DNA of 64,000 nt from Lotus japonicus (taxonomy: Eukaryota; Streptophyta; Magnoliopsida; Fabales; Fabaceae). Position numbers and translations under genes: made by a program. Where the stretch lies: the NCBI RefSeq assembly GCF_012489685.1, contig NC_080046.1, forward strand, positions 46,339,176 through 46,403,175, written 5' to 3'. The notes under the pieces are model-generated. The model had not been told where the DNA came from, searched no databases, and was given only the letters and a program-made list of their open reading frames with translations. Positions 34,940-45,569 of this stretch are shown here, in pieces (position 1 is the stretch's first letter; each line of letters begins with the position of its first letter).

Positions 34940-35083
34940 TTAAGGGAAGACTACCTTGGTGTAGCGTTGGAGGTTCCATAGGGAGTCAAGCACGAGGGTG
35001 GTGACATTGCAGATGTAGAAGGATTTTACGATGCGGTCAAGGAGCTTCTGGAGGAGTTGTTGAGTGAAGTGATGCAACCCACC
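34940..35083 (-). pseudogene. Unrecognised exon-like fragment in Helitron 2
   Basis: The minus strand reads HHFTQQLLQKLLDRIVKSF, then YICNVTTLVLDSLWNLQRYT and KVVFP before a TAA, after which coding-like text continues (IPDNEG). Composition and codon use look like a real exon with one nonsense change. I do not recognise the family. The Helitron setting suggests a captured host fragment. Confidence 0.4.
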
Positions 35084-35705
35084 TATTGGATAATTAAATA
35101 GGAATAAAGTTACGTCGCAGAAGAACCACTACCTTAAAAGTAAAAGTTTGGGAAACCTCCGATGCAATCTGGTGTGAGGTTTGCTCCCAAAAATAACATA
35201 GCCACATGTAAGGCATTGTACACTTAAAATCTACACATGCTAAAATCTCTTTAACAATGGTTAGAATATCAAAAGGGAGGATGCTTTTTTATTGTATCCC
35301 ATACTCACCTGTTCTATCTCCCATCCTCATATAAAATTTCGTGGATCTACCTATCTCTTCTAAATTTTTAATATACTAAAGAGAAAAACCTCAAGCTAAT
35401 ATAAAAGGCCATTAAAATCCTTCAATGTCATAATACACATGAACACGTACATACACAAATTACACATGTATCCTAACGTATCATTGAATATAATATATAA
35501 TACAAAATTTAAATCTCATTAATTGAAACCTTTAGAGCAGTAGGGGTTTTATTGTAGTAAATATTTGGTGGGATAAAATGGTGTTTAGAGAAAAAATAAT
35601 TTGCAAGAAAAGCAATTATGAGAGTTTGTTGGTTAGAGAGCAGCAGGTATAACTCAAAGAATTAGTGTGACACATCACTAAAAAATATGACTTGGCAATT
35701 TAGGA
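35084..35705. other. Helitron 2 interior, no gene
   Basis: AT-rich, with only short broken frames. Confidence 0.5.
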
Positions 35706-36656
35706 ATTGTTTGATTGGAGGAAAATGGAGGGAGGGGAGGGATTTTTAAAATCTAATTTTGTTTGGTTCAAACTTTAGGAGGGGAGGGGAGGGAAATGGA
35801 GGGGAGCAAAATACCTCTAACCTCAATTTTTTGTTCCCCCAAAAATGGGGGAATTAGGAGGTGAAATAAATTTAAGACAAAAATAACCCTGCACAAATCT
35901 AAAAATTCCAATTTATTATCCTAGGTTTCCCTTCTTTTATTTCACGTTATTTCTTCTTCCCCTTATCGCCGCTGCCCCTCTTTCTGGGCTCTCTCAGCCG
36001 GCGCCGCTGCCCCCCTCTCCGGTCTCTCTCTCCGCAGCCGCCACCGCCTCCTTCTCACCAGCGTCGGACCCTGCAATGATTATCGCCTCTTTATCTTCTT
36101 TGGTGCTGTCATCTTGACATTAGTACGTAATCAAATTAAACCCCCTCTTCTTTTTCCTTTTTTCTTAACAAAATTAAATCTTATTTTGGGGTTTTAGTTA
36201 ATTTAATCATGTTTTTGGAGATGCAGTTTTGTTTGTGTTGAGAAAATATTACAACACAATCATGTTTTTGAAAGAGTTCTATGCCTTTGGCAAAAGCACA
36301 AGCGAATCCAATGGTAACAAACATGCCCAGAGTATAGAGACCAGGAAGAAAAAGATTCAACGGGTGGAATAATTATCTATTTTACAAATATCAATAATGA
36401 TTTTCATATAAACAGTATATCCTGGATATTCATAAAATTATGCTGAATAATTGTTGATGAAGAAGAGTGTTATATTGTATTGTTAAATTCAAGTAAATAT
36501 ATAAAAGGGTAAAAAAGTTATTTTAATTATAAAATATATTCCTCCCCTCATGAACCAAATAAAACAAGTTATTTTCCCTCCCCTCTCCTCCCCTGAACCA
36601 AATGTAATTAGTATTAAAATCCCTCCCCTCCCCTCCCCTCCTTTGAACCAAACAGT
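35706..36656. mobile_element. Inverted-repeat element with G/C-rich ends, about 0.95 kb
   Basis: The left end reads TGTTTGATTGGAGG followed by GGAGGGGAGGG runs. The right end is its complement, CCCTCCCCTCC runs then GAACCAAACAGT. A second, inner copy of the CCCTCCCC...GAACCAAAT motif lies near 36540-36600. The interior includes a GC-rich stretch (about 35950-36080). No target duplication could be fixed, so the superfamily is left open. Confidence 0.6.
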
Positions 36657-36740
36657 ATGTTAAGGAAAAGAATTAAGAGGTTGAGTTATCAAAGTCACCT
36701 TACGTGCTTTACAATTCCTATATTATAATAGATAGATAGA

Positions 36741-37170
36741 TTGAATTTACTCCGCCACTAGTTAGGAAATGGCTGGAATTCGAAGCTACATGGCTAAGAA
36801 AGTATAAATTTTAACAAAATTTTGCTAGAGTTTAGTTCTAGGAATTTTATAATTTGCTTCAGGTTAATTACTAAGTTTTTTGGTGGCTAATTAGCCTCAT
36901 CTCATGATCCCAAAAGCTTGGCAGCCAAGTTAATTGCTAAGTTTTGCTTCTGCAATACCTTTAACTAAGAATTTGCTGCAATTGCTAGGAAATGTTTTGC
37001 GACTAATGTTCAGATTTCTTGTTGTGAGAGAGACCACTAAAGAAAACCGCATGTGCACTTATGCTTGAAGGATAACCAAGAAATCAAGTGGATTGCATTA
37101 ATTATTTACAGGATTTTATGTGTGGTTTCTTGACTTTGGATGATACTAATAGTGCATTTGTACCCTTATT
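36741..37170. other. Intergenic DNA
   Basis: No gene or clear repeat seen. Confidence 0.5.
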
Positions 37171-37460
37171 TTCTAGCTTTATTCCATTTGGGTGAATCGG
37201 AATAACATGCTATTTCATCACCAATCTGTTTCTTATGTGTACTCTTGGTGCGATATGCTACTGCGTTACGCCCTTTTCTGGTGGCTACTAACCCCCAATC
37301 CGGTCGTCCCCTAGGGAGCTTCCTACTGTCTGACCTCCTCTAGGTGTAGTGAGGTACAACTTTGATACTTTTTTTCACCGTGTAGCACAAGATGGTTATA
37401 GCCTTATTGCGAGGGATTCTAGTGGCAAGGTTCTTGCGGTAATGACATCTCCCTTTCCAT
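37171..37460 (+). pseudogene. Relic of LINE-type RNase H-like protein
   Basis: One stretch reads LYSIWVNRNNMLFHHQSVSY, the tryptophan/asparagine-rich segment found before the RNase H domain of plant L1-type and related proteins. After stops it continues as VRYNFDTFFHRVAQDGYSLI and ARDSSGKVLA, the first strands of that RNase H. It is broken by several stops, with no poly-A or target duplication found. Confidence 0.5.
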
Positions 37461-37560
37461 AAACAGTGTCAGCCTCAGTGCTTGCTACAATGGTGGGTTC
37501 TCTTACGTGACTTTCAAGGCTCTTCGACTAAACATAATCAACAATCAAATCAAGTAAGAG

Positions 37561-37945
37561 TTGTTTAGTATTTTGTCCCGTACTTACTTTTCCCTCATTC
37601 TTCCCCCCTCATTCTTCTTTTTCTATTTCCCTCGTTCTTTTCTTTCTTTCTCAACAAGTTGCTCCAATGACAGATGTCGGGCTCTGCTTGTTCGAGGAAC
37701 CGCCGCACTTGCGGGGTTCCTCAAGGCTAGAGGGTCACGGTGAGGGCCTGGAGGTGCACAAATGCCTTTTTTCTCTTACAAGTTACAGTTATTTTTACCC
37801 CATGGTTTGACATATCATGGCCAGTTCAATTTCACAACGGAATCGCCGGAGGAGCCGCCACATCGGCGGCGTTCCTTTAGGCTAGAGAATCACAGTGAGG
37901 GCCTAGAATTGCAACAATTGTCATCCCGAGTTCGCAACTAATGAA
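37561..37945. repeat. Two diverged copies of a GTTCCTCAAGGCTAGAG unit
   Basis: At about 37700-37755 and 37865-37910 the sequence GGCGTTCCT(C/T)(A/T)AGGCTAGAG, followed by TCAC(G/A)GTGAGGGCCT, is repeated about 150 bp apart. Low-complexity open frames here are not considered genes. Confidence 0.5.
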
Positions 37946-38131
37946 GTACAGATGCTTATCGCAACCAACACTGGGCAAAACTGCTTTGTGAAAGCTGGTA
38001 AGGAAAAAAAAAAACAAAGAAATAGAAGAAATAAAGGAAGAGAATAAGGATGGTTAATGAGAAAAAGCTCCTTTATTCTCGTTGCAAGAAGACCTATCCT
38101 ACTGTGGAACTTGTGGAGGCTTGCCACCGAA
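37946..38131 (+). pseudogene. Most diverged copy of the Cys-peptide remnant
   Basis: It reads EKKLLYSRCKKTYPTVELVE, then ACHR, in one frame. The basic N-terminal part is in another frame, so it is broken. It belongs to the family seen four more times in the tandem duplication that follows. Confidence 0.55.
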
Positions 38132-38676
38132 TATTCAAGCATCTTACATAACAGCGTCACAAATTTTTTTTTTTTTTGGTTTCAGCAAGATTAAAATTTT
38201 TGAGAAAGGCCTCGGTCAAGTTCATAGTGACAGTTCACTGAACAAACAAGGCAACGTTACCTCTCAATCGTTGGGATTTCAAATGAAATGAGAAAACAAA
38301 TAACTAACACTTGCTTAAAGCTCTATCACCACGTGAATAGTCCAATATGAAAATATATTTATTATTGTCCAAGATCTCAACGTAATTGATTAGAGGATTC
38401 ATTAGGTATATGTAAAGGAGTTGTGCCCTTTTCTAACATGTTCATATTTTATTATTCAAGAATAAGAGAGAATAAAAAATCCCTTACCATCCGAATTAGG
38501 AATCACTACCATTAAACTGTTCAACTAGTTGGGTTAAAGTTTGCTAAACTCCAAGAGTTGTCAACATATAACATATTTCAATGAAGAAAACAGGCTATTG
38601 TTTGGATATCCATTAGTACCGGTGCAAATGGACGTTAGCTCGCACTTTAAACCAATAAGTGATCGTAATTCTTCTA

Positions 38677-38784
38677 ATGAATTGGGATAAAATCACGAAA
38701 GTAATGAATTGGGATGAAATCATGAAAGTAATTAATAGGGATGAAATCATGAAAGTAATTAATTGGGATGAAATCATGAAAGTT
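38677..38784. repeat. 27-bp minisatellite, four copies
   Basis: The unit is GAATTGGGATGAAATCATGA plus AAGTAAT. Unit B carries only about three copies (40861-40942). Confidence 0.85.
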
Positions 38785-39199
38785 TTAACATTGCACTCAA
38801 CTTGTATCCAATCATATACTTACATGATTCGTTTAGTAAACTAAAACAGTTTCATTTTATGTATCTCGTGATTATTGGAAACAAAAAAATAACTGAGATA
38901 AGAATTTAGCAATGACCAATACAATAAACAAACCCAGTTGTGGTCAGTTCACTACTCATTAAAAAGTTGCATTATACAGGTACACTGACGATAAATCAAA
39001 CAATATAGAACACAAAAAATTGAATGGCCTCTCGCAACATCTATCATCAAGGGGAAATGGCAACACTTGCACACATACATAACATTAGCAGATTGGATAC
39101 ATTTTGAACATAGTATACACTATAAATATTCAAACAAAAGGGTGATAAGCAAGAAGAAACGATAGTCGGAAACAACACAGGGCATAACAACAAACTACT

Positions 39200-39340
39200 G
39201 CGAAAGCTCGCAAGGCTGAGATGAAACAAAGAAAGAAAGAGGTGGTGGTTGAGGAGAACTTGTTCGTTTGTGCTCATTGCAAGCATAGCTATCCTACGGT
39301 GGAGCTTGCGGAGGCCTACCACCGGAAGAAGCCCAATGCT
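39200..39340 (+). pseudogene. Cys-peptide remnant A1 (unknown family)
   Basis: One open frame reads AKARKAEMKQRKKEVVVEEN, then LFVCAHCKHSYPTVELAEAY and HRKKPNA. A basic helix precedes a CxxC motif and a possible His ligand. I do not recognise the family; a degenerate zinc finger is possible. No start codon or complete exon structure was identified. Confidence 0.5.
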
Positions 39341-39498
39341 CTTTGCCTTTTCTTTATTTTCTTACAATTATAAATTTTCTTTTCCCGCTTTTTCAATCTC
39401 ATGGTTTTTATTGGAAGTGCAACTAGTGTCATCTAGAGTTTGCAATCAAAGGAAGCATAGATACTTGCCGCAACCAACATTGGGCAAAATAGCAAGCA

Positions 39499-39648
39499 GT
39501 TGCGAAAGCTCGTAAGGAACAGAAAAAACAAAGGAGGAGACAGGTGTTGGTGGAGGAGAACAAGTTCTCTTATGCTCGTTGCAAGAAGACCTATAACATG
39601 GTGGAACTTGCGGAGGCATACCACCGCAAGAAGGCCAACGCTCGTTGA
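39499..39648 (+). pseudogene. Cys-peptide remnant A2, ends in a stop
   Basis: It reads VAKARKEQKKQRRRQVLVEE, then NKFSYARCKKTYNMVELAEA and YHRKKANAR before TGA. It is a paralogue of A1 about 300 bp upstream, but the first Cys is Tyr. It may be the last exon of the same ancestral gene or an internal duplicate. Confidence 0.5.
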
Positions 39649-41334
39649 GCGGCTGAGAGGTAAAACTTTGTTCCATTCTTTGTTACTCTCATTTTCTAGT
39701 CATGTTGAAATTTTTAAATCGATCTTGATGATTCATTCTTTTGTAACATTAATTTGTTTTAATGTGGTTTTGAATGTGTAAATTGCACTCTGAATTCATT
39801 GTTGATTGTTTGTTCTTGCAATAATGTGGTTTTGAATGTGTAAGTTTCTCCCTTAATACAAAAAACAGAACCGAACAAAGAAAGAACAAGTAACACAACA
39901 TAGGATATGTTGAGTATGACTCATATGCAATGTCAAGTGGGGAAGGGGCATGACCTTTGAGCGGCCACGACTATGGTCTTTGCTTTTTTTTTTATTGTCT
40001 TACAAGTTATTGTACCTTCTTTTCCCTCTTTCTCAATCCTATGGTTTTTTTTTTTTACTCTAATGGCAGATTATGGTTGGTTCAGCTTAGGATATGTTGA
40101 GTATGACTCATAGGCAATTTCAAGTGGGCAAGGGACGGGGCTGTGGAGCAGATGAAGTATGTGAGCAAATGCATTAAATGTGATTTTCAACTTAACACCA
40201 AACCTGCACTAAGTATTGTAGCTCATCAATATACATTACCAAAACTCAACCATAGACTTGTATAATGTCAAGGATAGAATGTTGAAATATAATGCGTATT
40301 CAAGCAACTTACATAACATCGTCCCAGTTTATTTTTTCTATTTTTGTTTCAACAAGATTATGAATTTTGTGAAAGGCCTCGGTCAAGTTCATAGTGCATT
40401 GCGCAAAATCCTAAGACAGTTCACTGAACAAACAAGGCAACGTTACCTCTCAATCGTTGGGATTTCAAATGAAATGAAAAGACAAATAACTAACACTGGC
40501 TCAAAGCTCTATCACCACGTGAATAGTCCAATATGAAAATATATTTATTATTGTCCAAGAACTCAACGTAATTGATTAGAGGATTCATTAGCTATATGTA
40601 ATGGAGTTGTGCCCTTTTCTAACATGTTCATATTTTATTATTCAAGAATAAGAGAGAATCCAAAATCCCTTACCTTCTGAATTAGGAATTTCTACCATAA
40701 AACTGTTCAACTAGTTGGTTTAAGGTTTGCTAAACTCCAAGAGTTGTCAACATATAACATATTTCAATGAAGAAAACAGGAAATTGTTTGGATACCTATT
40801 AGTACCGGTGCAAATGGATGTTAGCTAGCACTTTAAATCAATAAGTGATTGTAACTCTTCTAATGAATTGGGATAAAATCACAAAAGTAATGAATTGGGA
40901 TGAAATCATGAAAGTAATGAATTGGGATGAAATCATGAAAGTCTTAACATTGAACTCAATTTGTATCCAATCTTATACTTACATGATCCGTTTAGTAAAC
41001 TAAATGAATTTCATTTTATGTATCTCGTGATTATTAGGAACAAAAAAAAAAAATAACTGAGATAAGAATTTAACAATGACCAATACAAACTCAATAAAAA
41101 ATTACATTATACAGGTACACTGACGATAAATCAAACAATATTGAACACAAAAAATTGAATGGTCTCTCGCAACATCTATCATCAAGGGGAAATGGCAACA
41201 CTTGCACACATACACAACATTGGCAGATTGTATACATTTTGAACATAGTATACGGTATAAATATTCAAACAAAAGGGTGATAAGCAAGACGAAACGATTG
41301 TCGGAAACAACACAGGGCATAACAACAAACTGCT

Positions 41335-41475
41335 GCGAAAGCTCGCAAGGCTGAGATGAAACAAAGAAAGAAAGAGGTGGTGGTTGAGGAGAACTTGTTC
41401 GTTTGTGCTCATTGCAAGCATAGCTATCCTACGGTGGAGCTTGCGGAGGCCTACCACCGGAAGAAGCCCAATGCT
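41335..41475 (+). pseudogene. Cys-peptide remnant B1
   Basis: Copy of A1 in unit B, 2135 bp downstream, with the same reading frame open. Confidence 0.5.
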
Positions 41476-41633
41476 CTTTGCCTTTTCTTTATTTTCTTAC
41501 AATTACAAATTTTCTTTTCCCGCTTTTTCAATCTCATGGTTTTTATTGGAAGTGCAACTAGTGTCATCTAGAGTTTGCAATCAAAGGAAGCATAGATACT
41601 TGCCGCAACCAACATTGGGCAAAATAGCAAGCA

Positions 41634-41783
41634 GTTGCGAAAGCTCGTAAGGAACAGAAAAAACAAAGGAGGAGATAGGTGTTGGTGGAGGAGAACAAGT
41701 TCTCTTATGCTCGTTGCAAGAAGACCTATAACATGGTGGAACTTGCGGAGGCATACCACCGCAAGAAGGCCAACGCTCGTTGA
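41634..41783 (+). pseudogene. Cys-peptide remnant B2
   Basis: Copy of A2 in unit B, ending in the same TGA. Confidence 0.5.
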
Positions 41784-42633
41784 GCGGCTGAGAGGTAAAA
41801 CTTTGTTCCATTCTTTGTTACTCTCATTTTCTAGTCATGTTGATATTTTAAAATCGATCTTGATGATTCATTCTTTTGTAACATTAATTTGTTTTAATGT
41901 GGTTTTAAATGTGTAAATTGCACTCTGGATTCATTGTTGATTGTTTGTTCTTGCAATAATGTGGTTTTGAATGTGTAAGTTTCCCCCTTAATACAAAACA
42001 CAGAACCGAACAAAGAAAGAACAAGTAACACAACTTAGGATATGTTGAGTATGACTCATATGCAATGTCAAGTGGGGAAGGGGCATGGCCGTGGAGCGGC
42101 CACGACTATGGTCTTTGCTTTTTATTTATTTTCTTACAAGTTATTGTACCTTCTTTTCCCTTTTTCTCAATCTCATGGTTTTTTTATTTACTCTAATGGA
42201 AGATCATGGTTCGTTCAGCTTAGGATATGTTGAGTATGACTTAAAGGAAATGTCAAGTGGGCAAGCGACGGGGCTGCGGAGCGGTCACGACCATGTTCTT
42301 TACCTTTTCTTTATTTTCTTACAAGTTACAGTAGTTTCTTTTCCCTCTTTCTCAATCCCATGGTTTTTTTTACTCTAATGGAAAATTATCACGCCTCCAT
42401 TTTGAATGTGTAAATTAGGCTTTGAATTCATTGTGTACTACTTGTTCTTGCAATAATGTTCATTGTAGACTATTTATTCTTGTAATAATGTGATTTTGAA
42501 TGTGTAAATTATACTATGAATTCATTGTGGACTGTTTGTTCTTGCTATAATGGGTATTAAGATTGATGGAAGAAGATTATTTGCTTGTGGTTGCAGGTAC
42601 CCATGAGAGCTTCAATGTTAAGGAGCTTACATC

Positions 42634-43100
42634 TTTTTTTTTTTGAGGCTCAAAGCGCATTATATTAAGATGAAAAAGCCGCATCTACAAAAAGAGCGTT
42701 AGCTACATCGGAAGGAGGATCATCCCACCCCAAATTACATGGATAATTAACTGCAAGAGAAGCTATAGTATGAGCTACATTATTTGCTTGTCTATTGACA
42801 TTTAAGAACTCTATGTTCCTATATGTTCCTAAATTGAGAAGGCAAAACCTTGCAATCTTGAATTATGACAGCAATCTCAGATGGACACCTCGAGCTCACC
42901 ATAGCTTGAATTACTTGTGCTGAATCTGCCTCAAAACAAGCTTCTTCAATCTCCGTATCTAGCACAGTCGAGAGTCCCCAACGCAACGCCATGACTTCCG
43001 CCACCAATGGACTTTGCCGCTGCATTTCAAGGAAAGAACCAGCAACCAGCAACTCTGCTCTAGACGATCGAGCCACGGATCCAAAACCTGTATGTGTTTC
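42634..43100 (-). mobile_element. 5'-truncated LINE (L1-type), minus strand
   Basis: A poly-T run (poly-A on the minus strand) starts the element. The target duplication AAGGAGCTTACATCTT lies at 42620 and again at 43101. The minus-strand frame 43076-42819 encodes an RNase H-like domain end (SPLVAEVMALRWGLSTV, EACFEADSAQVIQAM), typical of plant L1 elements and the related RNase H family. It is truncated, so immobile. Confidence 0.85.
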
Positions 43101-43476
43101 AAGGAGCTTACATCTTTAACACGCTTGGATTGATTACTTTTTAGATTTAAAACTATGATCTCTTAAAGAGCCTCTTGGCTCTAAAGCTTTGTAGGTGAAA
43201 CAAACACAAAAAGTGATTTTTTGATTTTAAAAGGGTTTTTTTTATTAAAAAGTGATTTTTCCAAAATAAGTTGAATCAAACGCACTCTAATTGGCTCGTT
43301 TATCATTGCTTACAAAAAGTGATTTTATTTTGAAAAAATAATTGATGTTATTTTAAGTGATTTTTTTGACAAAGTAGATTTTCATTTAACTTTGTCTATA
43401 AATATAATAAGTGCTTTCAATTTTAGAAATGATTTTAAACTGCTTATATACATAAAATTTTAAATATAAATTAATA

Positions 43477-43741
43477 CTCTCTATGTTCCTATTTATCTGT
43501 CCAGAAAGAGAATGTTCACACAAATTAAGGAAAACAATTAGTTGTGTTGATTTTCATAAAAGTATTATTTGTTTTCATATTTAAAACTTTAGAATGTATT
43601 TTATCTTTCTTCATTTATTGTCTCTGTAAGGGCATTTCTTGGAAAAACACCAATTAATACTCTCTTGAAGCTCTAAGTGGACAGATATATAGGAACACAA
43701 TTTTTTCTTCAAAGTGGACAGTTAATAAGGAACGGATGGAG
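43477..43741. mobile_element. Stowaway-like MITE, 265 bp
   Basis: Inverted ends CTCTCTATGTTCCTATTTAT and CTCCATCCGTTCCTTATTAA are each followed by CTGTCC and flanked by TA. This is the usual CTCCCTCCGTTCC type. Confidence 0.82.
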
Positions 43742-45100
43742 TAGTATTTTTGAACTTGCAAAAGTTTTAAGGGTGTTTCGTTCTGTTCCCTTCCGTTCCA
43801 CCCTTTTCCAAGGAACCAAAGTGTCTCGTTCCTGAAGCCTTTGTCCCATTCCGTTCCATCCTAAAAACATGACAAACACAGAACAAAACCCAAGTGTCCT
43901 GTTCTGTTCCGTTCCAACCTGTCTACCAAACGCTAACTTATATTGTTATGACTTATGATGATGAAAAATTTAATGAGGTCACTTAATTTGTTGTGATGGT
44001 AACCTTCCAGATCTGGATGCAAACCTTTACCCCTTCCCTGGTACCATCACTCTGCATCTCAGAAGCTGTTTTCAAAATATGTGATGGTAGTAACTCCAAG
44101 TAATCAAGGCGTTTATCAATGAATTCGTGATTCGAGTTATGTGATCCGCGATCTTCTATCCTAATCATCTTTGTTTTAGATCTGATTAATGATGGGGTTT
44201 TGTCTCCCAACATATCCGTCTCGAGAAAACGAAGCGAAAAGGAAGAAAACGATGAAGGGCAAGCTCGCTCTCTCCAACTGTGGTAAGAACCTTTTTCTTT
44301 TTTTCACCTTCTTTCTGCGTTTTGACTTCAGAGATCAGACTTATTTTTCTACAATTTATTTTTCAAATTAGGTTGTTGTGTTCTTTATTTTATTCCTCAT
44401 ATGGGTGCATGATTTCAAAAATGAAATCTTATAAAGTATCCCCGGGCTCAAGAAGTTTCTCAATATTCTAATTCATTTTATTCTCTCCTCATACTGTTAT
44501 CTCAATTGATTCTCTCCTAATTATTTACGAAACCTCTCTTCTACTTTCTATTAAAAAGATGTTCATTTTAATTTTTAATGGTCAAGAATTGCCATTCATA
44601 CATTTACAAGTTTTAATGCCCTCATTTTGGAAGAGCTATCTAATAAGGTCAAATGTGACATCTTCTTTTTCATTTATATGTGGTTATTGAGGAATTTAGT
44701 GGTTACATATTAGTAATTAATGTCAGTTAGGGAATTCCAGAGGGCATGATTAGTTAGTTAGGATATATACAAGACATTAATTCTAAATAAGTTGACAGTT
44801 TAAACATTAAATTTGATATCAATGTCAATAAAAACTTTCCACTAACCCTTTCCACTACAACAATTACAAGTACTAACTTTCCACTAACTCTCTTATAAGT
44901 CTAACTATTTTTCTTCTTTGTTTGTGGCCATTCAATACACAAGTTGATTTATTGTTGAATGCATATATTGACATGAGTGAGAAAGGGAAAGACCTAAGCC
45001 AGGTGGTACAACTCCTATTGAAGGGGACGAAGTGGGGGGAAGAGAATGAAGAGAAAGAAGAAGAAGAAAAGGATGATTCTGAGCAATAGGACAACAATAG
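43742..45100 (+). other. Possible remnant of an unrecognised gene
   Basis: A GTTCCGTTCC-rich low-complexity tract spans 43770-43930. At 44189-44280 an open stretch with MKGKLALSNCG runs into a GTAAGAACC donor. At about 44965-45088 another reads YIDMSEKGKDLSQVVQLLLK, then GTKWGEENEEKEEEEKDDSEQ and a stop, looking like an acidic last exon. Whether they belong together is not known, and no family is recognised. Confidence 0.3.
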
Positions 45101-45569
45101 TGTCGTATATGACTTTTCTTTTTCCTCAACTTTCTTGATATGTTGTTTTCAAGTGTTGTTTGCTAAACTTAATTTAAGGGTATGCTACAAACATCATGTT
45201 ATTGCATCAGAAAGTTTGAGCTTTCTTAATTTGTCTAGCCAACATTACAATGTATCAATTATATTCAATATTAATTGCGTTATTCATGGTGAATTGACAA
45301 AGATACAACTTTATTATTGAAGAGAGATTTTTTTTTTATAAATTGAAAGACATATTTTATCATACTCTGAGAGGGTAACGGTAAATTATATCATTTTTTG
45401 TAAGTGATTAATTAGTTGGTTAAATGGCATTAGTTTGTGGTTAATTATAAGGATAGAGTGGTTAAATTAATTTGATGTTTGAAGAAAAAAGATACTCTTT
45501 TTGCTTCATGAGAAAACAAGAATAGTACACCGTACCCTAATAAAAATTTTGTATTTTTCTATTGTAATT

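Larger units (their letters stand above)
31210..36740 (-). mobile_element. Helitron 2, minus strand, with nested elements
   Basis: Read on the minus strand, the 3' end is a perfect stem TCGCGC/GCGCGA with a 3-nt loop (plus 31222-31236), 8 bp from CTAG (31210-31213), with A outside. The 5' end at about 36740 has the same TCTATCTATCTATTATAATA start as Helitron 1 and stays similar into ATAGGAATTGT. The exact end is ambiguous within the GATA repeat. A T follows outside. There is no Rep/helicase. It has taken insertions of a MULE (32784-34070) and an inverted-repeat element (about 35706-36656). Confidence 0.82.
38132..40292. repeat. Tandem duplication, unit A (about 2.16 kb)
   Basis: It starts at TATTCAAGCA and aligns with unit B, which starts at 40293. 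The internal offset is 2135 bp over the peptide-coding part. Both units share the GCCTCGGTCAAGTTCATAG block, a 27-bp minisatellite and two Cys-peptide remnants. Differences are substitutions and small indels. Confidence 0.88.
40293..42430. repeat. Tandem duplication, unit B
   Basis: Second copy of the 38132-40292 unit. It contains an extra CATTGCGCAAAATCCTAAG stretch after the GTTCATAGTG motif. Its end merges into TTTGAATGTGTAAATT repeats near 42400-42540. Confidence 0.85.

Noticed and set aside
37561..37743. 60-codon frame after the RNase H relic
   Set aside because: Ser/Phe-rich, T-rich low complexity; no homologous pattern.
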